Of a DNA stretch of 64,000 nt, positions 35,001-43,979 are shown one piece after another. Source of the stretch: Hwanghaeella grinnelliae. Its GTDB lineage: Bacteria; Pseudomonadota; Alphaproteobacteria; UBA8366; Aestuariispiraceae. Numbering within the stretch: position 1 is the first letter of the stretch; each line of letters opens with the position of its first letter. Under the pieces are notes generated by a model. It saw only the letters and a program-made list of their open reading frames with translations, was not told the DNA's origin and made no database searches. The stretch covers positions 310,421-374,420 of the forward strand of contig NZ_SADE01000002.1 of the NCBI RefSeq assembly GCF_004005845.1, read 5' to 3'. Position numbers and translations under genes: made by a program.

Positions 35001-35662
35001 AAGAGCGGTTCCTCGCCGTCACCGATCAGCATCGCCAAGCGCGACCGTTCGGACGAAATTCGCTGCAGCAGGGTATTGAACTGGTCTTCCTGCACATACT
35101 GGGAAATGACGCCCAGGGCCTTGCCCAGATCGGGATCGTCCATCCCCTGGTTTAGCACCCGGTCCCGCGCAACCTGCATCAATTCGGCGGCGGTTCGTTC
35201 ATCCATCACATCGAAATGCGGCGGCGTATTCGCCTCGATCGGGAAACGTCCCAGCAGCGATTGACAGAAACTGTGGATTGTCTGGATCTTCAAGCCGCCC
35301 GGCGCGTCCAAAACCAGGGCGAAAAGCCGCCGTGCGCGCCTTTCCTCCTGCGGCGAGGGCGGCCGGTCCAGAATGGCGGCGATTTCCTTGGCAAGCGTCT
35401 CGTCATCCATCCGCGCCCAGGCGCCGAGCCGGGCGTTCAAGCGGTTCGCCATTTCCGACGCCGCCGCCTTTGTAAAGGTGATGCAGAGTATCTTTTCCGG
35501 CGCCGACCCAGTCAGCAGCAGGGCAAGCACCCGGTCGGTCAGAACCTTGGTCTTGCCGCTGCCCGCGCTGGCGCTGACCCAGACGCTGCCCGTCGGGTCC
35601 GCGGCTTTACGCTGCGCGATATTAGGATCCGGGCGGGGGGACGAAAACGATGCGCCAGTCAT
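32051..35662 (-). CDS. addA: Double-strand break repair helicase-nuclease subunit AddA
   Basis: A 1203-residue UvrD-like SF1 helicase with a C-terminal RecB-type nuclease. Walker A is ASAGSGKTKVL (residues 31-41), Walker B is ILVDEAQDTSREQWE, motif III is FVVGDVKQSIYSFQRADP, motif V/VI include MTVHGAKGLQAPIV and LLYVAMTRAEDRLYI, and the nuclease motif is VLVVDYKT near residue 1150. With AddB it resects DNA ends to load RecA. Its ATG overlaps the addB stop by 4 bp. Confidence 0.96.
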   Translation of the reverse strand: MTGASFSSPRPDPNIAQRKAADPTGSVWVSASAGSGKTKVLTDRVLALLLTGSAPEKILCITFTKAAASEMANRLNARLGAWARMDDETLAKEIAAILDRPPSPQEERRARRLFALVLDAPGGLKIQTIHSFCQSLLGRFPIEANTPPHFDVMDERTAAELMQVARDRVLNQGMDDPDLGKALGVISQYVQEDQFNTLLQRISSERSRLAMLIGDGEEPLFDAVARIYAAVGADPALGEDDVVAAACEDGAFDKAGLASAFQVLRDLGTPKNDGAAAARIERWINADAAGRQAILDDYRLAYFTSGGDPRANLAGKKVREQRPDIELLLDRERERLVEIDAAVARQVTAACSAALLTLGTAILAQYQRAKDLRAKLDYDDLILRARDLLRGSLVANPSWVMFKLDGGIDHILVDEAQDTSREQWEVISGLADDFFSGEGQGLENRTIFVVGDVKQSIYSFQRADPDAFDTMRDYFQARIQAAGERFGRVPMEVSFRSTEAVLAAVDATFADDRAKIGLVPPDGTVTHYAHRAGVPGLVELWPVVEKVDGEVPEHWSAPVAVQSDVPPVARLAQGLAEKIAGWIGKEYLPSKGRTVRAGDILVLVRRRTEFVDRLIRELKQRGVTVAGVDRLTLSKHIAVMDLLALGQFLLLPEDDLTLATVLKGPFIGFDDDDLFRLAHDRGKQSLWRRLEAAQKSEGKVDGRMKAAWDWLSGLLAAVDYHPPYELYAHILTQPCPAPVPSHAAVAEFAPMSGRRALISRLGVEAEDPVDEFLSLTLSFDLRRVPSLQGFLHWFAAGEAEIKRDLESGENDALRLMTVHGAKGLQAPIVILPDTVRKPAGGGANVSFYWVDDAVSRAGADASPVFLWPPAKRFEEDRCKTAREAAEWKADQEYRRLLYVAMTRAEDRLYICGYSTEKAIKEGCWYDLVRNGLNGLPGIAEVPFDAGEDWSGDALRLSMGAANEDVGSETAEGAVVTAAAQTSADLTDIPVPDWLFAEPAVEPTPPNPVAPSRPDVEDPPVRSPLADGKGPDGGVLGDEDRFKRGLLIHSLLQFLPDQPAGRRRELALSYLSRPAHGLTEAGRDRMVEEVMAVMDHPDFAAIFGPGSRAEAPIVGVLERASGIDVVSGQIDRLLVTENEVLVVDYKTLRPAPADSRQIPLAYRRQLAGYKGLLQKVFPGKTVKCALLWTDIPSLMPVDDDLITL

Positions 35663-38600
35663 GCGTCACCATCCCCGCCGGCGGACCATTCCGCCTTGCG
35701 CGACAGGTGATCGTAATCGTTGAAGCGCATTTTCAAGGCGCTGCGCGGCGTCGGCAGATAGGGCGTTTCCGGTTGCATGAAACCATCGATCAGGGCGATC
35801 AACCCGTCACGGATTTCATCGACGATGCCGCTTACATCCTCGTCGATCGGGGTGATCTTGCCGGCGGGGCTGCCGCCCGACAGGCGCCAGTATTGGAATT
35901 CCGCCACCGTGCCGGGGCCGATCGACCCGAAACCGCCATCCGCCAAAATCATCGCTTCTAAGGGCATCTGCGGGGCCTTGCCGGTCTTTACATCTTTCTT
36001 GGATGGCGGCTGCCCGGTCTTGTAATCCATGATCACATAGCCGCCGTCGGCCATGCGGTCGATTCGGTCGGCGGTCGCCTGCAAGGTGAATTGCCCGGTT
36101 GCAATCGGCACCACTGTCTTTCCCTTCTGTTCGACGAAAGACAGGTCCAGCCCACCGCGGCGTTTCGCTTCCTCGCGCAGGAACCAATCGGCGATCCGCT
36201 CGAACCGCGGCCACCAGAAGGCACGCACCGCCGGCCGCGACAGGACCGGGCCGAAAGCCGCCTCGCCTTCACGGATCAGAACGTCGCGCGCTTCCGCCGG
36301 CAAGGGTCCACTGGCATAGTCGGCGACGAACCTTTCCAACGCCTGGTGAATGAAGGTGCCGCGCTCGGCGGCACCGGGATCGGCCTCCAACGGGTCGAGA
36401 ACTTTCAACTGCAGGATATAGCGCGCAAAAATGCTATAGGGGTCGCGCATCAGGGTTTCGATGCGCGTCACCGACAATCCCACCGGGCGTGCTTCGACCG
36501 GCGGGCGTGGCTCGGGCATCGGCGCGGATGCGGTCGGCCCCCGGCTGCGTTCCAGCAGGCCCGCCCAATCCGTCCAAGGATCCTCCACCGCCAGGACATT
36601 CGCCTGACCGTCGGAATCGCCCAATCCCAGGGCGTCCAGCACCACATGCAGCCGCGACAGCCAGCGCGACGGCACGGTCGGCTGGCCGTCCACTTTTTCC
36701 GCCCGGCTCAGCACCACCTGCGGCGCGGCGAAGGCCTGGGCGAAGTCATGGGCGCTGAGGCCGATGCGCCGTTCCGGCGCCGGCAAGCCGAATTCCTGCC
36801 GCATGGGACGCGACATCCAGGCATCCGTCTCCGGCTCAGGCGGCCAGACGCCTTCGTTCAATCCGCCCAGGATCACAAGGTCCACATGCTGAAGCCGCGC
36901 TTCCAGGGGTCCCCAGATGAAAAGCCGGGGATGCGCGCCATACCGCGGCCGCACCGCCCGCCCTGAAATCATCGCATCCAGCAGGCCCGGGTAATCCGCC
37001 GGTGCGATATCGCCGAACAGGTCGGCACAGCCTTCAGCCAATTCCTGGACGAAAAGAGCTGCGGCTTCCCCTGCCTCACCGGCCCAGATGCGGTCCGCGC
37101 CCGGCTTGTCCGGATCGTCCGCCAGCGCTTCGGCGACACGGCCATGGGCCAGGACGCAGTCGCGCAGGGACACAGCCGACCCCTGCATCAGGTCCGTCAG
37201 CGGGGAAAACATCTCTGCCAAACCTGCAATAAACCCGGACAGGCTTTCGGCCACCGATGCCCGGTCATGATCCATATCGCGCAGGTCCGCGCCTTCAAGG
37301 GCGGCGCGCAGCCCATCGAAGCCCGGAGCCGGTTTCGGGCCCCGCAGCACCCAGCGTTCCAGCAGCCGAACCTGATGCCGGAAGGCACCGGCCCCACGGC
37401 CGCCCCGGGCCAGCGGATGTTTCAGGACCGACAACAGCGTGGCCGGGCTGAACCCTTCATTCACCGTCTCGGCGATCAAGCGCAGGAAGCTGCCGGGTAC
37501 CGTCGCGCCCAAAGGCTGGCCCGCGGAATCGTCGACGGTCAAACCCCAGCGCTGCAATTCCGCCGCAACGCGCCGGGCAAGCGACCGATCGGGCGTCACC
37601 AGGGCGGCGCGTTTCGTCGGCGCTTCCAAGGTACGGCGCATCATCATCGCGATGGAAACGGCTTCGCTGCGGGATGTGTCGAAGACGGTTTGCGAAACGC
37701 CGCGCATATCCTCTGCCGTGAAATCCGGCAAATGCCGCCAGGCATCGCTCGCCGCCGCCGGCCGCATCGCTTCTGACAGCAGATGGACGCGGCTGGTTCT
37801 GGTCTCGCCCTCGTGGTCCTCGCCCGGCCAATCGATCACCTCGGTCCGTTGAAGAGAGAACCGGTCGAGCAGGCGCGAGAGGCCGAATTGCGGATGGCCT
37901 TGATCCCTGGCCACTTCCGTCCAGGCCGCGTCGTCCAGGGTCCTGTCCAATCCGGGCAAGACGACCATGCCCTTGGGCATTTCCAGAATAAGGGAAAGAA
38001 GATCGGCGGTCGCCGGGACGCTGCCGGTGGACCCGGCGGCGATGACAGGGTGCTGCGGCGGGTCCGCGCGCCAAAGGTCCGCCTGGGCCCGGCGCATCGC
38101 CGTTTGCCATTCGCCGGGGTCCAGTGCCCCTTCCTCGGCCAGAATCTTCGGCCAGTTCTCCCGCAGAATGTTCAGGAAGCTCAAGGTCTGCTGCCAGTTC
38201 TCGGAAAACCGCTCAGGCGCGAGGCGGTCGAGATTGTCGAGCGACAGACCCTCGATATGGACCTGATCCAACAGCCGCGCCAAATCGCCCGCCAGGATGG
38301 CCGACTGTTCGGGACTGGGATTATCGAAGCCGTAAGGCCATTTCTGGATCAGCGAAGCCAGAACCAGAACCCGCCGCATCGCGGAAACCGGCGGCGGCAG
38401 GTCGGCGACCAGGTCGGAAAATTCCAGACCGGCACCGGCGCCGAATCCAAGGATCATTTCCTCCACATCCACATCGCCGATCGGCCGCATCCGCGGCAAC
38501 AGCAAGGCCGCCCCCTGCGCCCGGCGCAGGAAGGCTTCGCGCAGCGAGCGGCAGGCACGCCGCGTCGGCAGCAGAACCATGACTTCCGACAGGGCCAGCG

Positions 38601-38691
38601 GGTCATCGCCCCATTGCCGCAGCAATCCGTCGGCCAGCGCGTCGACGAAGGAGCGCTCGGCGGGGATCGAATAGACCTGGCCGAATTTCAT
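35659..38691 (-). CDS. addB: Double-strand break repair protein AddB
   Basis: About 1010 residues. AddB has a degenerate helicase core (MVLLPTRRACRSLREAFLRR at the N-terminus; LVTPDRSLARRVAAELQRWG in the middle; LGGLNEGVWPP) and a C-terminal RecB-like nuclease motif YVIMDYKTGQPP. The alphaproteobacterial form has no obvious 4Fe-4S cysteine set here. The start at 38691 (MKFGQVYSIP) is chosen because the longer frame has no family-like sequence. It starts 4 bp inside the end of the murU frame. Confidence 0.94.
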   Translation of the reverse strand: MKFGQVYSIPAERSFVDALADGLLRQWGDDPLALSEVMVLLPTRRACRSLREAFLRRAQGAALLLPRMRPIGDVDVEEMILGFGAGAGLEFSDLVADLPPPVSAMRRVLVLASLIQKWPYGFDNPSPEQSAILAGDLARLLDQVHIEGLSLDNLDRLAPERFSENWQQTLSFLNILRENWPKILAEEGALDPGEWQTAMRRAQADLWRADPPQHPVIAAGSTGSVPATADLLSLILEMPKGMVVLPGLDRTLDDAAWTEVARDQGHPQFGLSRLLDRFSLQRTEVIDWPGEDHEGETRTSRVHLLSEAMRPAAASDAWRHLPDFTAEDMRGVSQTVFDTSRSEAVSIAMMMRRTLEAPTKRAALVTPDRSLARRVAAELQRWGLTVDDSAGQPLGATVPGSFLRLIAETVNEGFSPATLLSVLKHPLARGGRGAGAFRHQVRLLERWVLRGPKPAPGFDGLRAALEGADLRDMDHDRASVAESLSGFIAGLAEMFSPLTDLMQGSAVSLRDCVLAHGRVAEALADDPDKPGADRIWAGEAGEAAALFVQELAEGCADLFGDIAPADYPGLLDAMISGRAVRPRYGAHPRLFIWGPLEARLQHVDLVILGGLNEGVWPPEPETDAWMSRPMRQEFGLPAPERRIGLSAHDFAQAFAAPQVVLSRAEKVDGQPTVPSRWLSRLHVVLDALGLGDSDGQANVLAVEDPWTDWAGLLERSRGPTASAPMPEPRPPVEARPVGLSVTRIETLMRDPYSIFARYILQLKVLDPLEADPGAAERGTFIHQALERFVADYASGPLPAEARDVLIREGEAAFGPVLSRPAVRAFWWPRFERIADWFLREEAKRRGGLDLSFVEQKGKTVVPIATGQFTLQATADRIDRMADGGYVIMDYKTGQPPSKKDVKTGKAPQMPLEAMILADGGFGSIGPGTVAEFQYWRLSGGSPAGKITPIDEDVSGIVDEIRDGLIALIDGFMQPETPYLPTPRSALKMRFNDYDHLSRKAEWSAGGDGDA

Positions 38692-39446
38692 CGCGTATTC
38701 GCTTTGGTATAGCCCTCGGCGATCACTTCCTCGACCTCCCGGAGGCTTTCGGGCGTGCCGACATGGTACCATTCCCCATCATGGGTGATTCCGTATAGGC
38801 GCTCCGTTTCCTGAACCTTGTTGTAGATCAGGCGCAAGGGGAAGGGGCCCTTCGGCGCGCCTTCGAACAGGAACGGTTTCAGGATCTGCAAGCCGCCGAA
38901 CAGATAGGGCGCGACCAGGCGGTCGCCCCGGTGTGCGGCCCGTTGATCGGCGTCCAGATAATAGTCGCCGGAGCCTTCATACCCGTAGGATCCCGTAACC
39001 GGCACCAGCAGCAACAGGGCGTCCATCTTGTCCGGGTCCCAGGCGTCCAGCATGCGTTGCACCGCCGGTTTGATTCCGTCGAACCAGATCGCGTCGGAAC
39101 TGGTCACGAAGAAAGGGGCGTCGCCGATCTTGTCCAATGCGTCGCGCACGCCGCCGCCGGTTTCCTGGATTTCCGGTTCGAAGTTGAGGATCACATCCGT
39201 GCGGCCCTCGAAATGTTCCACCATCTGATCTGCCAGGTAATGGGTGTTGACGACGAATTTCGTCACGCCCGCTGCCGCCAGCCGGTCGATCGGCCAATCG
39301 ATTAGCGGCTTCCCGCAAAGCGGCACCAGCGGCTTCGGCGTCGTGTCGGTCAGCGGGGCCATGCGCGTGCCGAGCCCCGCGCCCAGAATCATCGCGGTTT
39401 CGATCGTGGCGGCCTTCTTGGTCCTGGCTTCTTGCTTTGCCATCAT
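38688..39446 (-). CDS. murU: Nucleotidyltransferase, N-acetylmuramate 1-phosphate uridylyltransferase-like
   Basis: About 252 residues with the sugar-nucleotidyltransferase signature MILGAGLGTRMAPLTDTTPKPL (about residues 19-40) and KPLIDWPIDRL. In Pseudomonas, MurU with AmgK salvages N-acetylmuramate to UDP-MurNAc, bypassing de novo synthesis. The adjacent amgK-like gene, overlapping by four bases (ATGA), supports this role over mannose-1-phosphate guanylyltransferase. The start at 39446 avoids a long unlikely extension. Confidence 0.85.
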   Translation of the reverse strand: MMAKQEARTKKAATIETAMILGAGLGTRMAPLTDTTPKPLVPLCGKPLIDWPIDRLAAAGVTKFVVNTHYLADQMVEHFEGRTDVILNFEPEIQETGGGVRDALDKIGDAPFFVTSSDAIWFDGIKPAVQRMLDAWDPDKMDALLLLVPVTGSYGYEGSGDYYLDADQRAAHRGDRLVAPYLFGGLQILKPFLFEGAPKGPFPLRLIYNKVQETERLYGITHDGEWYHVGTPESLREVEEVIAEGYTKANTR

Positions 39447-40447
39447 GCGGCCTCTGCCGGGGGTTCGCGGCGCAGCGCCGGCGGCACTTCCCGGTCGAAC
39501 CAGTCCTTGACTGGGGCAAGCGCCGGATGCGCCAGGTCCCCTTCCAGCCAGCGCCACAACCGGGCGGTATGACGCAGATAGCCGGGCTTGCCGTCGCGAT
39601 GGGCAAGGCGCGTGAAGATCCCCAGAATCTTGGTACTGCGCTGGGCCGCCAGGACGGCATAGGAAGCTTCGAAGGCCTCGCGGTCGATATCCGGAAACAA
39701 TGTGAGGTAACGGTCGAGCAATTTGGCCGTCACCGCCGGGTCGACATCCCGCCTTGCGTCTTCGAACAGCGAGACCAGGTCATAGGTCACCGGTCCGACG
39801 ACACCGTCCTGGAAATCCAGCAAACCGACGCAGGCCGGGCTCTCACGCTCCGGCAGCCACATCAGATTGTCCACATGGTAATCCCGCAGCACCAAAGTCT
39901 CGGGCACGCCCGCCGCACGGGGCAGGACCATGCGCCAAGCCTGCAGGAACGCGTCGCGCACCTCATCGGGCAGGGGGCCGCGCAAGGCGGGTAGATACCA
40001 GTCGATCAGCAGCGATACTTCGCGCAGATACAATGCCTCGTCATAGCGCGGCAGGTCGCCGAGGGCCGCGACATCGATGCGCCGATACAGCGCGGCCAGC
40101 GCCTCCAGGGCCTGGGCGTAGAGCGTGGCTTCGTCCGCGCCGGCGGCGAGAACCTTGGTGAAGGTGTCGTCGCCCATGTCTTCCAGCAGCAGGAAACCGT
40201 TCTCCACATCCTGCGCGATGATTTCCGGCGCGCTTAGGCCGGCGTCACGCAGCAGAGTGGCGATGCGGACGAAGGGGCGGGTATCTTCCTTGTCCGGCGG
40301 CGCGTCCATCAACACGGCCCGGCGCCAGCCATCCTTCAACCGGTCGTATCTCCGGAAGGAGGCATCGTCCGCCAACACGGCGCGATCCTGGTCGCGCCAG
40401 CCATTGGCGGTCAGAAATTGGGTCAAGGCCTGGTCCCGCGCGCTCAC
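39443..40447 (-). CDS. amgK: Sugar kinase of the aminoglycoside phosphotransferase fold (AmgK-like)
   Basis: A 334-residue kinase of the APH fold. The catalytic loop VLRDYHVDNLMWLPE (about 200) and the metal-binding GLLDFQDGVVGPVTYDLVSLFED (about 217-239) are clear. Its pairing with the MurU-like gene indicates an anomeric MurNAc/GlcNAc kinase for peptidoglycan sugar recycling. It overlaps tsaE by four bases and murU by four bases, so the whole block is translationally coupled. Confidence 0.87.
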   Translation of the reverse strand: MSARDQALTQFLTANGWRDQDRAVLADDASFRRYDRLKDGWRRAVLMDAPPDKEDTRPFVRIATLLRDAGLSAPEIIAQDVENGFLLLEDMGDDTFTKVLAAGADEATLYAQALEALAALYRRIDVAALGDLPRYDEALYLREVSLLIDWYLPALRGPLPDEVRDAFLQAWRMVLPRAAGVPETLVLRDYHVDNLMWLPERESPACVGLLDFQDGVVGPVTYDLVSLFEDARRDVDPAVTAKLLDRYLTLFPDIDREAFEASYAVLAAQRSTKILGIFTRLAHRDGKPGYLRHTARLWRWLEGDLAHPALAPVKDWFDREVPPALRREPPAEAA

Positions 40448-40950
40448 ACCGATCCCTCCCCTAATCCGGCATCGGCCAGCCTGCCGTGCCAGGCGCCGGG
40501 CGGCGCCGAAAGCGTCGCCGTCCGGCCCGCACCCTCCTGTTCGATCCGGACATCAAGCCGGTGTAGCGGCAGATAAGCGCCCATCCGGTCCGGCCATTCA
40601 ATCACGCTGGCCGCTTCGGCGAAGGCGTCCTCGACCCCCAGTTCGAACACATCCTCCGGGTCGTCCAGCCGGTACAGGTCCATATGCCAAAGCTCGTATT
40701 CCGGCAGGTCGTATATCTGCACCAGCGTGAAGGTCGGGCTTGGCACCTCGATCTCCTCGCCCATCGCGGCCTGGATCAAGCCGCGCGCCAGGGTCGACTT
40801 GCCCGCGCCCAGATCGCCCCACAGGGCCAGGATGTCGCCCGGTCGCAGCACCGGCGCAAGCCTGGCGCCGAGCGCGCGTGTCGCGGCCTCGTCCGGTAAG
40901 GCGAGGGTTACGACATGATCCTCACCCTCTGCTGTGCTGGCATGTGTCAT
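40444..40950 (-). CDS. tsaE: tRNA threonylcarbamoyladenosine biosynthesis ATPase TsaE
   Basis: A 168-residue ATPase needed with TsaB/TsaD for t6A37 modification of ANN-decoding tRNAs. Walker A is WGDLGAGKSTLARGL (about 44-58), then VPSPTFTLVQIYD and WHMDLYRLDDPEDVFELG (about 92-110), and IEWPDRM. First gene of the overlapping tsaE-amgK-murU-addB-addA set, seen in many alphaproteobacteria. Confidence 0.95.
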   Translation of the reverse strand: MTHASTAEGEDHVVTLALPDEAATRALGARLAPVLRPGDILALWGDLGAGKSTLARGLIQAAMGEEIEVPSPTFTLVQIYDLPEYELWHMDLYRLDDPEDVFELGVEDAFAEAASVIEWPDRMGAYLPLHRLDVRIEQEGAGRTATLSAPPGAWHGRLADAGLGEGSV

Positions 40951-41100
40951 GATGTGACCCGGTCCGACGATCGGTTTGAGGGAATACCCGTATGCCTGAT
41001 TTTATAGTCGATTCACACCGGCAACAGAAACCCCAACCGCATCCCTCAAACGGGCCCCGCCGATTGACCAATCGGGCCTGACGCACTACCCCCAATTCCC

Positions 41101-42135
41101 ATGAGCACAGAGACATCCCCCGCCGCGAGAATTGAGTCGGACGCCGTGATCATCGGCGCCGGCCCCGTCGGCCTGTTCGCCGTTTTCCAACTGGGCATGC
41201 TGGGTATCAAGGCGCATGTCATCGACGCGCTGGACGAGGTCGGCGGCCAATGCACCGCACTGTATCCGGAAAAGCCGATCTACGACATTCCCGGCTTTCC
41301 CGCCGTCGATGCCGGCGACTTGATCACAAAACTGGAAGCGCAGGCCGCACCCTTCCATCCGGTCTATCTTTTGGGCCGCCGGGTCGAGGCGGTCGCAGGC
41401 GATGCCGAAAGCGGCTTCACGCTGACAACCTCGAAAGGCGAGACCGTGGCCTGCAAGGTCATCCTGATCGCGGCTGGTGCGGGGGCGTTCGGCCCGAACC
41501 GCCCACCCCTGGACGGGTTGGAGGATTTTGAGGGCCAAAGCGTCTTCTATCTGGTCAAGCGCCGGGAAGACTTCCGCGGCAAGCGGATCGTCATCGGTGG
41601 CGGCGGGGATTCGGCGGTTGATTGGGCCGTCTCCCTGGCCCCGATCGCGGAAAAGGTTTTCGTCGTCCACCGCCGGGACAAGTTCCGCGCCGCGCCGGAA
41701 AGCGTGCGCCAATTGCACGCCTTGGCGGAAAGTGGGGCTGTCGATCTGGTGACGCCGTTCCAACTGTCGGGATTGCAAGGATCCGCCGGGCAATTGACCG
41801 GAGTCGCGGTCAAGGACCTGGACGGGAACGAGAAAATGCTGGACGCCGACCGGCTGCTGCCCTTCTACGGCCTGGCCAACACATTGGGACCGATCGCCGA
41901 TTGGGGCCTGGACCTGCACAAGCATCAGATCACAGTGGAACGGTCGACCTGCGAGACGAACCGGCCCGGCATCTATGCCATCGGCGATGTCGCCGACTAT
42001 CCGGGCAAGCTGAAACTGATTCTGCAGGGCTTCGCGGATGCGGCGGGCGCGGCGCATGCGGCTTTTGCCCGGGTCTTCCCCGATCAGGCGCTGCATTTCG
42101 AACATTCGACGACCAAGGGCGTCACGGAACTCTGA
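41101..42135 (+). CDS. Ferredoxin--NADP(+) reductase, thioredoxin-reductase-like type
   Basis: A 344-residue flavoprotein with FAD motif AVIIGAGPVGLFAVFQLGML (about residues 12-32), the NADPH loop IVIGGGGDSAVDWAVSLA (about 162-179) and the second FAD region IYAIGDVADYPGKLKLILQGF. It lacks the CxxC of thioredoxin reductase, which marks the FNR/YumC class moving electrons between NADPH and ferredoxin. It diverges from tsaE across 150 bp. Confidence 0.92.
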   Translation: MSTETSPAARIESDAVIIGAGPVGLFAVFQLGMLGIKAHVIDALDEVGGQCTALYPEKPIYDIPGFPAVDAGDLITKLEAQAAPFHPVYLLGRRVEAVAGDAESGFTLTTSKGETVACKVILIAAGAGAFGPNRPPLDGLEDFEGQSVFYLVKRREDFRGKRIVIGGGGDSAVDWAVSLAPIAEKVFVVHRRDKFRAAPESVRQLHALAESGAVDLVTPFQLSGLQGSAGQLTGVAVKDLDGNEKMLDADRLLPFYGLANTLGPIADWGLDLHKHQITVERSTCETNRPGIYAIGDVADYPGKLKLILQGFADAAGAAHAAFARVFPDQALHFEHSTTKGVTEL

Positions 42136-42167
42136 CGGGTTTTCGACCCTAGACCCTGGGGTCCCGC

Positions 42168-43127
42168 CTAACGGCGGCGGATCAGCGTTCCCGAGCCATG
42201 CGCGGTGAACATTTCCAGCAGAATCGCATGCGGCACACGTCCGTCCAGAATAACGGCGCCGTCGACGCCCTTATTGATCGCGTCGATACAGGTTTCCACC
42301 TTGGGGATCATGCCGCCGGTCAGGGTGCCGTCTTCCATCAGCCGGCTGGCCTGATCCACATCCATATCGGTGATGACATGCTTGTCCTTGTCCATCACCC
42401 CGGCGACATCGGTCAGCAGCAGCAGGCGCCGCGCATTGACCGCCGCCGCGATGGCACCGGCCACCGTATCGGCGTTGATGTTGTATGTTTCCCCGTTCGG
42501 CCCCAGACCGATGGGCGCGATCACCGGAATCAGATCCGTCGACCGCAATACGTCCAGTATGGTCGGATCGATCTTTTCCGGTTCGCCGACGAATCCTAGA
42601 TCCAAAACCCGTTCGATATTCGAATCCGGATCCTTCTTGGTGCGTTCCACCTTGCGCGCCCGGATCAGCCCACCATCCTTGCCGGAAATGCCGACACCCC
42701 GGCCGCCCGCTTCCGCCAGCGCCGCTGCGATGCCCTTGTTGATCTGACCGCAGAGGACCATTTCGACGATCCCCACGGTTTCCCCATCGGTCACGCGCAA
42801 TCCGTCGATGAATTCGGACTTGATCGCCATCTTGTCCAGCATGGCGCCGATCTGCGGGCCGCCGCCATGAACGACAATGGGATTGATGCCGCATTGCTTC
42901 AGCAGGACGATGTCGCGCGCAAAGAGTTTCGCCAATTCGTCGTTGCCCATGGCATGGCCGCCATATTTGATGACGATCGTCTCGTCATTGTAGCGGCGCA
43001 TATAGGGCAGGGCTTCCGTCAGGATGCCCGCCTGGGCCAGCCATTCCAGACGGCGGCGGGATTTATGCTCCAACCGATGGGCCAGATCGTCTTTTTCGGC
43101 TTGGCCGTCCTTGTCGTCTTCACTCAT
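42168..43127 (-). CDS. argB: Acetylglutamate kinase
   Basis: About 319 residues; phosphorylates N-acetylglutamate in arginine synthesis. Motifs [14 protein letters not shown] (about 48-61), [16 protein letters not shown] and [13 protein letters not shown], and the late [10 protein letters not shown], define the amino-acid kinase fold. The ATG at 43127 is chosen; an ATG at 43160 has a better ribosome site (GGAAG) and would add 11 residues. Alphaproteobacterial enzymes often have such N-terminal helices involved in arginine feedback. Confidence 0.94.
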   Translation of the reverse strand: MSEDDKDGQAEKDDLAHRLEHKSRRRLEWLAQAGILTEALPYMRRYNDETIVIKYGGHAMGNDELAKLFARDIVLLKQCGINPIVVHGGGPQIGAMLDKMAIKSEFIDGLRVTDGETVGIVEMVLCGQINKGIAAALAEAGGRGVGISGKDGGLIRARKVERTKKDPDSNIERVLDLGFVGEPEKIDPTILDVLRSTDLIPVIAPIGLGPNGETYNINADTVAGAIAAAVNARRLLLLTDVAGVMDKDKHVITDMDVDQASRLMEDGTLTGGMIPKVETCIDAINKGVDGAVILDGRVPHAILLEMFTAHGSGTLIRRR

Positions 43128-43239
43128 GCGCGGGTCCCCGGCGTTTCCTTCAACCAACATGTTCTTCCAGCCGCTGTCCCTGGGCAGAACCGATAGCGGC
43201 AGCCGGACAGCAGGATGGGCATTCAATTTCCGCTGGAGT

Positions 43240-43911
43240 TTAGTCGCTGTTCGCGGGGGCCGCCAGCATTGCCAGTTCCGCCCGCAATTCCGCCATGCCG
43301 AGCCCCTTGCGCGATGATGTGGCAAGGACCTGCGGGATCGCGGCCGGGTGTTTTTTCAGGACCACGGCGATATCGGCGATCAGCTTTTCCAATTGCGGGG
43401 CGGAGATCTTGTCCCGCTTGGTCAGCACGATCTGGTAGGAGACGGCCGCCGAATCCAACCCTTCCATCAGGGAGATATCGGAAGCCTTCAGCCCGTGCCG
43501 CGCATCGATCAGCACACAGAGACGGCGCAGGGATTGCCGTCCGCGCAGATAGTCATGGATCAACTGGTTCCAGCCGTCCACCAAATGCTTGGGCGCCTTG
43601 GCGAACCCGTATCCCGGCATGTCGACCAGCATGAGGGTTTCGTCGGACAGATCGAAATAGTTCAAGGCCTGGGTCCGGCCCGGGGTGTTACTGGTCCGCG
43701 CCAGGGCGTTCTGACCGACCAGCGCGTTCAACAGGCTCGATTTGCCCACATTGGACCGCCCCGCGAAAGCGACTTCGATGGGTCCGTCCGGCGGCAGGTC
43801 CGCCGTGCGGACAACACTCTTCACGAAGGTGCAGGGGCGCGCGAACAGAAGGCGGCCCGCCTCCAATTCCTCGTCCGTGTATTCAGCTGTCGGGGCCGGC
43901 GCATCGGCCAT
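43240..43911 (-). CDS. engB: Ribosome-biogenesis GTPase EngB/YsxC
   Basis: A 223-residue GTPase acting in 50S assembly. G1 is [14 protein letters not shown]2 region [12 protein letters not shown]3 VDMPGYG, G4 LTKRDK and G5 TSSRKG. GGAGGAATGGCC before the ATG at 43911 places a ribosome site seven bases upstream. The neighbour order argB-engB-yidC-rnpA-rpmH is common in alphaproteobacteria. Confidence 0.95.
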   Translation of the reverse strand: MADAPAPTAEYTDEELEAGRLLFARPCTFVKSVVRTADLPPDGPIEVAFAGRSNVGKSSLLNALVGQNALARTSNTPGRTQALNYFDLSDETLMLVDMPGYGFAKAPKHLVDGWNQLIHDYLRGRQSLRRLCVLIDARHGLKASDISLMEGLDSAAVSYQIVLTKRDKISAPQLEKLIADIAVVLKKHPAAIPQVLATSSRKGLGMAELRAELAMLAAPANSD

Positions 43912-43979
43912 GGCCATTCCTCCAGAACGGGGCATCGCAAACGAGCCCCCCAGAACCAATCGGCGTCATTGAATAGCGG

